64,000 nucleotides of DNA from Phycobacter azelaicus (lineage in GTDB: Bacteria; Pseudomonadota; Alphaproteobacteria; Rhodobacterales; Rhodobacteraceae), in NCBI RefSeq assembly GCF_014884385.1, contig NZ_WKFH01000001.1, positions 62,001 to 126,000 of the forward strand, written 5' to 3'. Both the position numbers and the translations under genes were made by a program. The notes under the pieces are model-generated. The model had not been told where the DNA came from. It searched no databases and saw nothing but the letters and a program-made list of their open reading frames with translations. Below, one piece after another: positions 26,083 to 34,928 of the stretch (positions are counted from its first letter, which is position 1; every line of letters begins with the position of its first letter).

Positions 26083-27159
26083 ATGAGCGTCGTCACCTAC
26101 TTCGTTGAAACCTCCCAGGGCTACCTCGACACCGCGGCGGAAACCCAGTTCGGGTCGGTCGCGGCGACAGTCGGCACGCTTCTGGTGCTGGGAACAACTC
26201 TGGTGGTGATCCTCGTCTTCCTGAACATGATCTACCAGTATAAGGCGATGGACGGGCGCACGGCCTTTTGGCTCGCAGTCAAGATCGGGTTGATCGGAAT
26301 ATTTGCGACCAATTGGGTGCAGTTCAACGCGCTTTCCGCCGCTATCCTTGCAGGGATCGACAGCATTGCGGGGGCGCTCGTGGCTTCGGTCGGTGGTGGA
26401 ACTCCCGGTCCTTCTGGAACTTTCGCCGAAGAATTCGACCGGTTGATCGCCGAGTTGGGGGACTATCTGAACGCTGCCGGGTCCGAGCTGAACTGGATGG
26501 CCGGCGCCATGCTCGACATCGTCGGTGTCCTGCTGCTTTCCATCCTCGGCGGGCTCGCCGCCTTCATCCTCGTGGCCTCCCGACTGATGATCGCGCTTCT
26601 GATCGGGATCGCGCCGGTCATGATATTCCTGACACTCTTCGAGGTGACCAAAGACTACTTCGCGCGCTGGCTGTCGGCGCTGGTTTCCTTTGCGCTCTAC
26701 CCCATCGTCGTCGCCGGCGTGTTCGCGACGATCACAGGCGTCTCCTCCGCACTCATCGGCGAGCTTGGCGACCCGGAGGGAGCCTCAAACATCGGCGCGC
26801 TCATTCCCTTCTTCATGATGGTGCTCATGGCCAAGGGCTTCATCATCGCAACGCCCTTCATCGTTCGCGCGATCTCCGGCAACATCATGATGCCCGCCCT
26901 CTCCGGTGGTCTCGGCGGCGGCTACAGCTTTGCCCGCGCCGCAATGGGCAGCAAGCAGGCCTACAATCGCTACCTGATCGGTGGGGCAAGTGGCGCAGAA
27001 TACGCAGCCCTCAGGGCGCGGCAGTTCTTCGGCGTGCAGCAGATGCCCGTGAGGCAAGGCATGGGGCAGACGGGTTCCGCAGGAGGCACAGGATCCGCAG
27101 ACTCGGGGTCAAAAATGCTGGCGCAGCTGGCGAGACTGGGTCGACTTGGCCGACGGTGA
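26083..27159 (+). CDS. virB6: VirB6-type polytopic channel protein
   Basis: The protein has 358 residues with about six membrane spans (near 28-48, 62-82, 148-190, 200-225, 240-265) and a Gly/Ser-rich tail. The central LIGIAPVMIFLTLFEVTKDYF with a following tryptophan is typical of TrbL/VirB6. It forms part of the inner membrane channel. It lies last in the cluster, whereas virB6 usually lies between virB5 and virB8, and an IS1182-type element starts 51 bases after it. Confidence 0.88.
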   Translation: MSVVTYFVETSQGYLDTAAETQFGSVAATVGTLLVLGTTLVVILVFLNMIYQYKAMDGRTAFWLAVKIGLIGIFATNWVQFNALSAAILAGIDSIAGALVASVGGGTPGPSGTFAEEFDRLIAELGDYLNAAGSELNWMAGAMLDIVGVLLLSILGGLAAFILVASRLMIALLIGIAPVMIFLTLFEVTKDYFARWLSALVSFALYPIVVAGVFATITGVSSALIGELGDPEGASNIGALIPFFMMVLMAKGFIIATPFIVRAISGNIMMPALSGGLGGGYSFARAAMGSKQAYNRYLIGGASGAEYAALRARQFFGVQQMPVRQGMGQTGSAGGTGSADSGSKMLAQLARLGRLGRR

Positions 27160-27210
27160 CGGCCCTTAGCCGACCTTCAGGCATCCCGTAGCGAGCGTCG
27201 GGTGGGAGCC

Positions 27211-28745
27211 TATTCTGTTGAAAAACTCACCCTTGATCGAGGCCGAAGTCACTGATTCAATTTCCATATTGAACGGGGGATTGAGTGATGATGGGACCGA
27301 GACAAGAAGCGCAGGCGGCTTTGTTTTACGAGTTTTCGCTGGAAGATCATGTGCCTCAAGCCCACCTGTTGCGCTCGATTGATCGGTTTGTCGATCTGAG
27401 TGGCATTCGCACCCATCTTGCGGAGTTCTACAGCCACACGGGCCGCCCTTCTGTCGACCCTGAACTCCTGATCCGCATGCTTCTGGTGGGGTATTGCTTT
27501 GGCATCCGCTCCGAACGCCGCCTGTGCGAGGAAGTGCATCTGAACCTGGCCTATCGATGGTTCTGTCGGCTCGACCTCAATGACCGCGTGCCCGACCATT
27601 CGACCTTCTCGAAAAACCGACATGGGCGGTTTCGGGAGAGCGAACTGCTGCGCCATTTGTTTGAGACGACTGTTACCCGTTGCATCGCAGAGGGTCTCGT
27701 GAGCGGCAAACGTATGGCCATCGACGCCAGTCTGATCGAGGCTGACGCCAACAAGCAGAACTCGACACCGAAGGAAGAATGGGACGCGACAACCATTGAT
27801 CCCATGGATGCACCACGCGCCGTTCGAGAGTATCTCGACACATTGGATGAGGCGGCCTTTGGCGCTGCCAGCAATGTGCAGCCGAAGTTCACATCACATT
27901 CCGACCCCGCCAGTCAATGGACGGCAGCCCGCAAAGGTCCTGCATTCTTCAGCTATTCCGACAATTATCTGATCGATACGGATTATGGGGTCATCGTCGA
28001 CGTCGAGGCCACACGATCCATTCGGCAGGCCGAGGTTGGGTCCACCAAAACAATGCTCAGGCGCGTGAAAGACAGGTTTGATCTGCACCCGGAGCGCCTG
28101 ATCGCAGATACCGCCTATGGCACCGGGCCGATGTTGGGCTGGCTTGTCGAACGCAAGATCGCCCCACACATTCCTGTCTTTGACAAGTCCAGCCGCAGCG
28201 ATGGCACATGGACGCGTGCTGACTTCGAATGGGATGCAGAGAACGATCAATACATCTGTCCGGAGGGGCACGCGCTGAAGCAGTTCCGTCGCAACTATTC
28301 CGACCCGAACCGAGGACCCACCGGCAAAGGCACAGCCCGCTATCGCGCATTGAAACTGACCTGCCAGGCCTGCCCATCAAAGGCCAAATGCTGCCCGAAT
28401 GCCGACGCTCGCAAGATCACACGTGAAGAACACGAAGACGCACGTCAAGTCGCTCGCGACATCGCCAAGACCCGCCAATACGAGATCTCAATGAAGCTCC
28501 GAAAGAAGGTCGAGATGCTCTTCGCTCACCTCAAACGCATTCTCGGCCTCGGGCGGCTCCGATTACGCGGACCATGCGGTGCAAATGACGAATTCCTCCT
28601 CGCCGCAACCGCCCAAAACCTCCGCAAACTGGCAAAGATCTTTCCCGCACCGCAGCAAACGCGCAAAGCCTGATAGAAAAGGCGCTCGCGCTATGTTCAG
28701 CACCGCGCTTTCTGCGTCAGCAACACGTTGTTTTTCCACAGAATC
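27211..28745 (+). mobile_element. IS1182-family insertion sequence
   Basis: The element is 1535 bp. Its ends are imperfect inverted repeats (TATTCTGTTGAAAAAC at the left and GATTCTGTGGAAAAAC read inward from the right). AGCC flanks both sides (27207-27210 and 28746-28749), a likely 4-bp target duplication, so the insertion looks intact. It stands directly after virB6 and may block transcription of any genes that followed. Confidence 0.82.
27285..28673 (+). CDS. IS1182-family transposase
   Basis: The protein has 462 residues, complete for this family. The N-terminal DUF772-type domain is clear (HTGRPSVDPELLIRMLLVGY, then RRLCEEVHLNLAYRWFCRL and VPDHSTFSKNR). The DDE core follows (AIDASLIEADA, then DTAYGTGPM near 285), and the C-terminus has the DDE_Tnp_1 end region with a cysteine cluster (CQACPSKAKCCPN). 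It catalyses movement of the surrounding element. Confidence 0.92.
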   Translation: MMMGPRQEAQAALFYEFSLEDHVPQAHLLRSIDRFVDLSGIRTHLAEFYSHTGRPSVDPELLIRMLLVGYCFGIRSERRLCEEVHLNLAYRWFCRLDLNDRVPDHSTFSKNRHGRFRESELLRHLFETTVTRCIAEGLVSGKRMAIDASLIEADANKQNSTPKEEWDATTIDPMDAPRAVREYLDTLDEAAFGAASNVQPKFTSHSDPASQWTAARKGPAFFSYSDNYLIDTDYGVIVDVEATRSIRQAEVGSTKTMLRRVKDRFDLHPERLIADTAYGTGPMLGWLVERKIAPHIPVFDKSSRSDGTWTRADFEWDAENDQYICPEGHALKQFRRNYSDPNRGPTGKGTARYRALKLTCQACPSKAKCCPNADARKITREEHEDARQVARDIAKTRQYEISMKLRKKVEMLFAHLKRILGLGRLRLRGPCGANDEFLLAATAQNLRKLAKIFPAPQQTRKA

Positions 28746-29061
28746 AGCCCAAAGTGAACAATGCTGCATCGCGTTCCAATGTAGGCTCTCATAGCCGAGG
28801 ATGAAAAAGTGACAAAATCAAACCGAGTTTCGCCAAGGGTTTGTGGCAGAGTATCGACACCGGTAAGATCCAAAATGCTTGTAAAATTGGCCTGTGATCT
28901 GTCAGATGCCAGCGGCAGAAGGAGAGCCATCCCTTCACGAGGACTTGATCATCGCTCATAAATGAGGCCTTGAACCTATAGTGGCTTGAGGTTCTACAAG
29001 GCACTCGAGGCATCCAAGCCGCGGCTGGAGGTGCACAAACAATTTCTTTGGAGTAGGACCT
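28746..29061. other. 316-bp region without a gene
   Basis: I see no gene, strong hairpin or repeat here, apart from AGCC at the left edge which belongs to the IS1182 target site. GGAGTAGGACCT before 29062 supplies the ribosome site of the next gene. Confidence 0.45.
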
Positions 29062-29724
29062 ATGCTGACCCGGCGCCATTTCATTTCCACGTCCACTGCG
29101 ATGTTTTCGTTACCGATCGCGGGACCGGCTTTGGCCAGTAGCTGGCCAACGACCGGCCAAAAAGCGTCGTGGGATTCTCAGGTAACGCCCAGCAACTATG
29201 ACCCGGCGACATCCAATCCGTGGGGGCTGCATCCCCGTTTCTTGCCGCAACGTGTTGCTGCGAAAGATGGCCTTGTGCCAGGTGACATCCATGTCGATGC
29301 AGTCGCCCGCTATCTCTATCACATTGAAGAAGGTGGTACAGCGATGCGGTATGGAGTGGCGATCGCGCGTGGAAATCTCTACGAACCAGGAACCTACACC
29401 ATTCGGCGAAAGGTCGAATGGCCACACTGGACCCCAACAGCGTCAATGATCGAACGAAATCCGGAAAACGCAGAATTTGCGGATGGGATGGAGCCGGGGC
29501 CGAAGAATGCACTCGGGTCACGTGCTCTTTATCTCTACGTTGGCAACCGAGACACTTACCTTCGCATCCACGGGACACCTAAACCTTGGTCGATTGGCGG
29601 TCGAGCGAGTTCTGGCTGCGTCCGGATGGTCATGGCACATATCAATGATCTCTATTCAAACGTCGCCATAGGGTCGACCGTATACCTGTATTCTGCCGAA
29701 CAGAGTGTTGTTTCGGACAGCTAG
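29062..29724 (+). CDS. YkuD-type L,D-transpeptidase, periplasmic
   Basis: The protein has 220 residues with a twin-arginine-like signal (TRRHFISTSTAMFSLPIAGP). The YkuD domain covers about 75-215; the catalytic motif reads HGTPKPWSIGGRASSGCVRM, with the His near 172 and nucleophilic Cys near 188. It cross-links peptidoglycan or attaches proteins to it in the periplasm. A second enzyme of the family lies at 32665, on the other side of the P-type ATPase. Confidence 0.88.
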   Translation: MLTRRHFISTSTAMFSLPIAGPALASSWPTTGQKASWDSQVTPSNYDPATSNPWGLHPRFLPQRVAAKDGLVPGDIHVDAVARYLYHIEEGGTAMRYGVAIARGNLYEPGTYTIRRKVEWPHWTPTASMIERNPENAEFADGMEPGPKNALGSRALYLYVGNRDTYLRIHGTPKPWSIGGRASSGCVRMVMAHINDLYSNVAIGSTVYLYSAEQSVVSDS

Positions 29725-29751
29725 TGCAGGATTGTGACGCGTTGATCTTCG

Positions 29752-29776
29752 CTCCGGCCCTCAACGTGGGCCGGAG
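29752..29776. terminator. bidirectional hairpin between convergent genes
   Basis: CTCCGGCCC (29752-29760) and GGGCCGGAG (29768-29776) form a perfect 9-bp stem with a 7-base loop, placed between the transpeptidase and a convergent lipoprotein gene. No T run follows, so efficiency is uncertain. Confidence 0.55.
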
Positions 29777-29797
29777 ATGTCAGGAAGATCGTTACGT

Positions 29798-30070
29798 TTA
29801 CCGAGCAACACAAATCGGGTTGCCACCAGCGGTTCTGAGGGGAAGCAAGGTCTTTTCTACGGGTCCGTTGTGTTCATACCAGTAGCATCCGTCTTCTTCG
29901 CGGAGCCGGGCTGTTGCAAGGTTTTGACTTGGATCAGCCAGTTCCACGATAGCCTCTGGCACGTTTCCGATTTTTTGGGATCCGTTCTGATCTGTCGTCG
30001 CGCATGCGCCAAGCAGCAGTACCCCAAGTAGCGGTAGTCCGATCGGTCCGGCAAATTGCTGAGTCTTCAT
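29798..30070 (-). CDS. small lipoprotein
   Basis: The protein has 90 residues. The signal ends in a lipobox LLGAC with the cysteine near 23. The mature part is polar (NLATARLREEDGCYWYEHNG, then PLRTAGGNPICVAR) with two more cysteines that could pair. It is divergent from the P-type ATPase gene. No family is recognised; it may be an envelope partner of the neighbouring transpeptidase. Confidence 0.7.
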   Translation of the reverse strand: MKTQQFAGPIGLPLLGVLLLGACATTDQNGSQKIGNVPEAIVELADPSQNLATARLREEDGCYWYEHNGPVEKTLLPLRTAGGNPICVAR

Positions 30071-30172
30071 AAATTCCTTGTCGCCTTTCTTCGTTGATTG
30101 CGTGTCCGCCGATTGGTTTTATACTCGCGCGCCCCTTGGCAGCCGAAAACTATATACGAAACAAAATACCTC

Positions 30173-30203
30173 TTGAACCTCTAGCGACTGTAGGAGTTAT
30201 GGT
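30173..30203 (+). promoter_or_regulatory. MerR-type promoter of the P-type ATPase
   Basis: TTGAAC (30173-30178) and TATGGT (30198-30203) are separated by 19 bases, the overlong spacer typical of MerR-regulated promoters. The spacer holds the dyad CCTCTAG-CGA-CTGTAGG. Two further promoters of the same type lie at 47291-47321 and 47887-47917 next to a MerR gene. Confidence 0.8.
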
Positions 30204-30233
30204 CCAGCCAAGCAATGATTCTGGAGATGCCGA

Positions 30234-32603
30234 ATGGCCGCCAAAACTGAAACTGTGGTATCTGAAGTACACCCAACTGATAGAGCCAAGTCAGAAACAT
30301 GTGCAAGTGAACATGCCTGCTGTGGAGGAAGCCATTCACACGAAGAGTTTGGTCCCGTGCCACAAGATGGAGCGGGCCGGAGTTTTCAGGTCAGCGGTCT
30401 TGATTGCGCAGAAGAAGTGGCGATCCTCAACAAGGTCGTTGGACCGAAAGTCGGCGGGGCGGAGCACCTGGCATTCGATGTCATCAACGGACGCATGATC
30501 ATACTCCACAGCGCTGCCGCAGTGTCGGATGGAGAGATCACTCAACTGGTTGCGACCACGGGTATGAGCGCAAAACCCTGGGATGCCGAGAACGCTTCGG
30601 AGGATCAAGCTGCGCATCTTGCCCGTCAGCGCCTGTTCACAATGCTGAGCGGAGGCTTTTGGGCGGCAGGATTTCTGTATCACATCGCAGAAACCGGGAT
30701 GGGCGGTGCGATCGGTCTCTTTTCCGGCCATGGAGAAGCAGTGATGCCTTTGGTCGAAGCGGGGCTTTTTGCTATCGCGATCCTGGCTGGCGTTTGGCTT
30801 GTCGCCCCGAAGGCGTGGTCATCCGCGCGGCGCGTATCGCCCGACATGAACCTCTTGATGGTGGTCGCTGTGGCCGGGGCTATCGGCCTTGGCGAGTTTT
30901 TCGAGGCGGCAACGGTCGCGTTCTTCTTCTCTCTCTCGCTGTACCTTGAAAGCTGGAGTGTCGGGCGGGCGCGGAACGCTGTCTCGGCTTTGCTCGACCT
31001 AGCGCCACCTACTGCAAGGGTTGTCTACGAAGATGGTTCTGAAGCAGATGTTCCGGCGTCAGCCGTCGCCATCGATGCACATTTCGTGGTGCGTGGCGGG
31101 GACCGCATTCCATTGGACGGGCAAGTGATCGAAGGCGCCGGGGCCGTTGATCAAGCCCCGATCACTGGCGAAAGCGCATTGGTGCCGAAGGAGCCGGGTG
31201 ACGAGGTCTATGCGGGCACGATCAATGGCGAGGGCACGCTGACGGTACGCGCGACCAGGGCGGCCTCCGACACGGTGCTCGCCAAGATCATCCGCATGGT
31301 AGGCGACGCCCACACCCGCCGCGCGCCCGTGGAGCAATGGGTGGCGAAATTTGCGCGCGTCTATACGCCCATCGTGATGGCGCTCGCCATTGCCGTCGCG
31401 ATGCTGCCACCGCTCGTATTTGGTGGAGCCTGGGATGACTGGTTCTACAACGCCCTCGTCCTTCTGGTGATCGCCTGCCCTTGTGCGCTGGTCATTTCGA
31501 CGCCCGTGTCCATCGTCGCCGCGCTCACAGCCTCGGCCCGCGCCGGGGTGCTGATCAAGGGCGGTGCTTATGTCGAAGCTCCGGGACGCACTTCAGCCTT
31601 GGCCATGGACAAGACCGGTACGATCACCATCGGCGAGCCTGAAGTTGCTGCAATGTATCCGCTAGGGAATGCGTCGACGCAGGATCTGATGGGCGTAGCG
31701 GCGGCGCTTGAAGCGCGATCCTCCCACCCGTTAGCGCGCGCTATCCTTGTACGTGCAGAAGTCGACGGCCTTGATGTATCCGCGGCGGACGATACGCGGA
31801 CCGTACCGGGGCGTGGGCTTGAAGGCAGGGTACAGGATCGGGCGGTCTGGCTCGGCTCTGACCGGTTCGCCGAGGAAAAAGGGCTTGGAAGTGCCATTCC
31901 GACAGACCTTCGGCACCGTATCGAAGTTGCCGGTAGTACGTTGGTGGCTGTTGGTGATGCAAATGGGGTGATGGGTATTCTGGAACTGCGCGACCGCATC
32001 CGCCCCGACGCCAAGGGAATCGTGGCTCGTCTGCATGCGCAGGGCGTGAAAACCATCGTCATGCTGACGGGCGACAATGAACGCACCGCGCGCGCGGTCG
32101 CGACAGAGGTCGGCATCGACGAGGTGCGCGCGGAGCTTCTGCCCGAGGACAAGGTGACGGCCATCGAAGACCTGGTCGAAGCGCACGATATGGTGGCCAT
32201 GATTGGCGATGGCGTAAACGATGCCCCCGCCATGGCGCGGGCCCACTATGCTATCGCCATGGGCGCGGTTGGTTCCGACGCGGCCATCGAGACGGCGGAC
32301 ATTGCCTTGATGACTGATGACATTGGCAGGGTGCCCTGGCTCATAGGCCATTCCCGCCGTGCGATGTCGATCATCCGTCAAAACATCGCAACCTCGCTGG
32401 CAACCAAGGCCGTTTTCGTGGTGGCGACAGCGTTTGGGATGGCATCGATGTGGGGGGCCATTGCCGCAGATGTTGGCGTGTCACTGCTGGTTGTCGCAAA
32501 TGCGCTCAGGCTGTTAAACGGACACCACGCGGAGACTCCGCCCAAAGGCGGTGACCGCGTCGGCGACAGACTGGCCGAAGGTGCTTTGGCGCACGGCCAT
32601 TGA
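30234..32603 (+). CDS. cadA: P1B-type heavy-metal ATPase (Zn/Cd/Pb type)
   Basis: The protein has 789 residues. The N-terminus carries CASEHACCGGSHSHEE, a Cys/His metal-binding tail, then an HMA-like fold with GLDCAEEVAIL. The membrane ion motif is CPC at 415-417, the phosphorylation site DKTGT at about 459, and the hinge MIGDGVNDAPAMA near 660. The sequence fits the Zn/Cd/Pb exporters (P1B-2) rather than copper pumps. It exports divalent metals across the inner membrane. A MerR-type promoter precedes it; GGAG lies 8 bases before the ATG. Confidence 0.92.
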   Translation: MAAKTETVVSEVHPTDRAKSETCASEHACCGGSHSHEEFGPVPQDGAGRSFQVSGLDCAEEVAILNKVVGPKVGGAEHLAFDVINGRMIILHSAAAVSDGEITQLVATTGMSAKPWDAENASEDQAAHLARQRLFTMLSGGFWAAGFLYHIAETGMGGAIGLFSGHGEAVMPLVEAGLFAIAILAGVWLVAPKAWSSARRVSPDMNLLMVVAVAGAIGLGEFFEAATVAFFFSLSLYLESWSVGRARNAVSALLDLAPPTARVVYEDGSEADVPASAVAIDAHFVVRGGDRIPLDGQVIEGAGAVDQAPITGESALVPKEPGDEVYAGTINGEGTLTVRATRAASDTVLAKIIRMVGDAHTRRAPVEQWVAKFARVYTPIVMALAIAVAMLPPLVFGGAWDDWFYNALVLLVIACPCALVISTPVSIVAALTASARAGVLIKGGAYVEAPGRTSALAMDKTGTITIGEPEVAAMYPLGNASTQDLMGVAAALEARSSHPLARAILVRAEVDGLDVSAADDTRTVPGRGLEGRVQDRAVWLGSDRFAEEKGLGSAIPTDLRHRIEVAGSTLVAVGDANGVMGILELRDRIRPDAKGIVARLHAQGVKTIVMLTGDNERTARAVATEVGIDEVRAELLPEDKVTAIEDLVEAHDMVAMIGDGVNDAPAMARAHYAIAMGAVGSDAAIETADIALMTDDIGRVPWLIGHSRRAMSIIRQNIATSLATKAVFVVATAFGMASMWGAIAADVGVSLLVVANALRLLNGHHAETPPKGGDRVGDRLAEGALAHGH

Positions 32604-32664
32604 ACGGGCTGGCACAGCACGCTAGTGTCAAGTTTGAAAAACCTCATGAAAGAGGCATTGAGCA

Positions 32665-33174
32665 GTGAATTTTCGAGTTACACGTCGCACAATCCTCCTG
32701 GGAGCTCTGGCGACAATTCTTTCTGGATGTGCAAACAAATTCCGCACTTACAGGGGGCCGGAGGTGACCCGGGTGCGGGTCTACAAGGGGCAGCGCATGA
32801 TTGTCCTTGATGGACCAGAGGGTGTTTTGCGCACTATCCCAATGGGCCTTGGCTTTGCGCCTGAGGGTCACAAGCAATTCGAAGGGGACGGGCGCACGCC
32901 AGAAGGATCATACGTGATTGACAGGCGAAATCCCGAAAGCCTGTTTCATCTTTCCATCGGGATCTCGTACCCGAACGAGGCGGATATCGCATACGCAAAG
33001 GCTCAGGGCCGTTCCCCTGGTGGAGATATTTTCATCCATGGGGGGCCGCGCCCTGGCATTGACCCGACAAACAAGCGCGACTGGACGGCCGGATGCATTG
33101 CCGTTTCGGATCGGGAGATAGAAGATATCTATGCAATGGTGAAGAACGGGACACCTATTGATATCTACTCATAA
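32665..33174 (+). CDS. L,D-transpeptidase lipoprotein
   Basis: The protein has 169 residues. The N-terminus combines a twin-arginine-like start with a lipobox (ATILSGCANKF, cysteine near 22), so it is probably lipidated. The YkuD motif is split as IFIHGGPRPG and WTAGCIAVSDREIEDIY, giving the catalytic His near 126 and Cys near 145. It modifies peptidoglycan. It follows the P-type ATPase by 61 bases and may share its transcript, which would place wall remodelling under metal control. Confidence 0.85.
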   Translation: MNFRVTRRTILLGALATILSGCANKFRTYRGPEVTRVRVYKGQRMIVLDGPEGVLRTIPMGLGFAPEGHKQFEGDGRTPEGSYVIDRRNPESLFHLSIGISYPNEADIAYAKAQGRSPGGDIFIHGGPRPGIDPTNKRDWTAGCIAVSDREIEDIYAMVKNGTPIDIYS

Positions 33175-33414
33175 CCGAATTTGTCTGGAAACGGTGGCGG
33201 CTGTGCTTCTCAAAAAAACTGTTGTCGGTGCGGCAGACTGACAGTTTCAAGGTAGACTGATCAAACCGAAGAACACAGGTAATGAGCAAGATAGGCGAAC
33301 CCCAGTTCAGTGGGTCTGGCGAACGATGAATGGTAGGGAAAGCTCTTCGAATGGCACTACGAAACTGAAAACGCTGCGAAATCTGAATTTTCCGACCTTC
33401 CTTGATCAAAATCG

Positions 33415-34158
33415 TCACGAAAACCGCTTTTGTAAAACCGAATTTAGACCTTCGAACAGCAGCACAAGAGCGATGATGGCAAGCGTGACAGTTGCAGCTT
33501 TGTCGTATTGGAACGAACGCACGTAAGTCTGAACGTACAGACCGATGCCCCCGGCGCCAACGATACCTAAGATCAAGCTTTCGCGGAGGTTCAGTTCAAA
33601 GCGGAAGACAGTGTCGCGGAGCACAACTGGTGCCATCTGTGGCCAGATCGCCCACCGCAATAATTGCGCTCGGCTGGCACCTGCGCTTTCCAATGCAGCA
33701 AGTGGTGCGGCACCGACATTGTCGATTGCTTCAGCATAGAATTTGGCCAGCATGCCGGTGGCATGAAAAGTGATTGCAAGAATACCGGGCAGTGGGCCCA
33801 GCCCGACTGCCCCCACCATCAGCATCGCCACCAAGATCAGCGGAATCGACCGGATCACTGCCAGCAGCGCACGTACCGGGCGCCAGATGGCTGCGGGTAC
33901 AAGGGTCTCAGACGCAAGTACAGCCAGCCCCGCCGACAGGACGACCGCAAACAGCGTCCCAAGAATGGCGATTCTCAGTGTCTCGGTTAGGCCTGTAAGG
34001 ACTTCCGGCCAGACAGAAAGGTCCGGTGGTATCATCCGGCCTAGAAATTCTGCTAGCCTCGGACCCGCTCCGGGCAGTTTTTCCAAGCCGATGTCAGCGT
34101 TTCCTGCAGCCCACAGCACAGCAAGCCCGAGTACCATCCAAACCAAGATCCGGCTCAT
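33415..34158 (-). CDS. PhnE-type ABC importer permease
   Basis: The protein has 247 residues with about six membrane helices. The permease loop reads ESAGASRAQLLRWAIWPQMAP, the EAA-type motif that contacts the ATPase. It matches PhnE-type permeases of phosphonate importers. Its start overlaps the ATPase stop as TGATG, and it is the last gene of a four-gene operon led by a diheme protein. Given the MntR-type control of the operon the substrate may be a metal or metal complex rather than a phosphonate; that is inference. Confidence 0.85.
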   Translation of the reverse strand: MSRILVWMVLGLAVLWAAGNADIGLEKLPGAGPRLAEFLGRMIPPDLSVWPEVLTGLTETLRIAILGTLFAVVLSAGLAVLASETLVPAAIWRPVRALLAVIRSIPLILVAMLMVGAVGLGPLPGILAITFHATGMLAKFYAEAIDNVGAAPLAALESAGASRAQLLRWAIWPQMAPVVLRDTVFRFELNLRESLILGIVGAGGIGLYVQTYVRSFQYDKAATVTLAIIALVLLFEGLNSVLQKRFS

Positions 34159-34928
34159 CAGCTCACCACCCGCAATCCGTCACCAGGTACTGTTCCATGG
34201 TACAAATCGCTGATGTCATCGTTGCCGACCATCGCGGAGGGCTTGTCAAACAGCACCGCGCCCGCGCGCAATCCAACGATACGGTCGGCAAAGCGCCGCG
34301 AAAGCTCTGGCTGATGCGAACTGAAGACTACAGCGATGCCGCGATTTCGCGCTGTGTTGGTGATCAGTTCCAGAATGCGTTCGGCGTGGGCTGGATCGAG
34401 GTTGCTGACCGGTTCATCCGCCAGTATCAACTCAGGCTCCTGCGCCAGGCAGCGGGCGATGGCCACTCGCTGGCGCTGACCACCTGAAAGCTGATCTGCA
34501 CGGCGCTGTGCCAACTCCGTTAGGCCGGTGTCCTCCAGCGCGATGGTCGTCTTGAGGTGATCCTGCGCACCGTATCGCCCCCAAAGCGACGGCCAGAGGC
34601 GCATTCGCCCCAGCCGCCCGTTCATCGCATTCTGGTAAACGCTCTGCCGGTCAACCAGGGCGAACTCCTGAAAGATGAAGCCAGTCTCTAGCCGGGTTTT
34701 TCGTTCTGGTGCCCGATCATTTGGAAGCCGGTTGCCCAGTACCTCAGCCCGACCGCGCCATCCCCGGACCCGCCCATCCAGCAAGGCCAGCAGGGTCGAC
34801 TTGCCGGCGCCCGAAGGCCCCAGCAAGGCCACACATTCCCCCGGTGCCACCTGCAGCGACACATCCTGCAGGGCCTCAGCGTCGTCAAAGCAATGCGACA
34901 CAGCATGGAGGGCAAGCGCTTGGGTCAT
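34158..34928 (-). CDS. PhnC-type ABC importer ATPase
   Basis: The protein has 256 residues. Walker A is GPSGAGKS near 37-44, the signature is LSGGQRQRVAIARCLA near 147 and Walker B is ELILADEPVSNLD near 165; the switch His is in FSSHQPELSRRF. The overall sequence fits PhnC-type ATPases. It overlaps the binding-protein gene by 4 bases (ATGA). It energises import through the neighbouring permease. Confidence 0.9.
   Translation of the reverse strand: MTQALALHAVSHCFDDAEALQDVSLQVAPGECVALLGPSGAGKSTLLALLDGRVRGWRGRAEVLGNRLPNDRAPERKTRLETGFIFQEFALVDRQSVYQNAMNGRLGRMRLWPSLWGRYGAQDHLKTTIALEDTGLTELAQRRADQLSGGQRQRVAIARCLAQEPELILADEPVSNLDPAHAERILELITNTARNRGIAVVFSSHQPELSRRFADRIVGLRAGAVLFDKPSAMVGNDDISDLYHGTVPGDGLRVVS

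Noticed and set aside
30094..30498. Plus-strand frame of 134 codons across the P-type ATPase promoter
   Set aside because: It would begin upstream of the MerR-type promoter and overlaps the ATPase start in another frame; no domain is visible.
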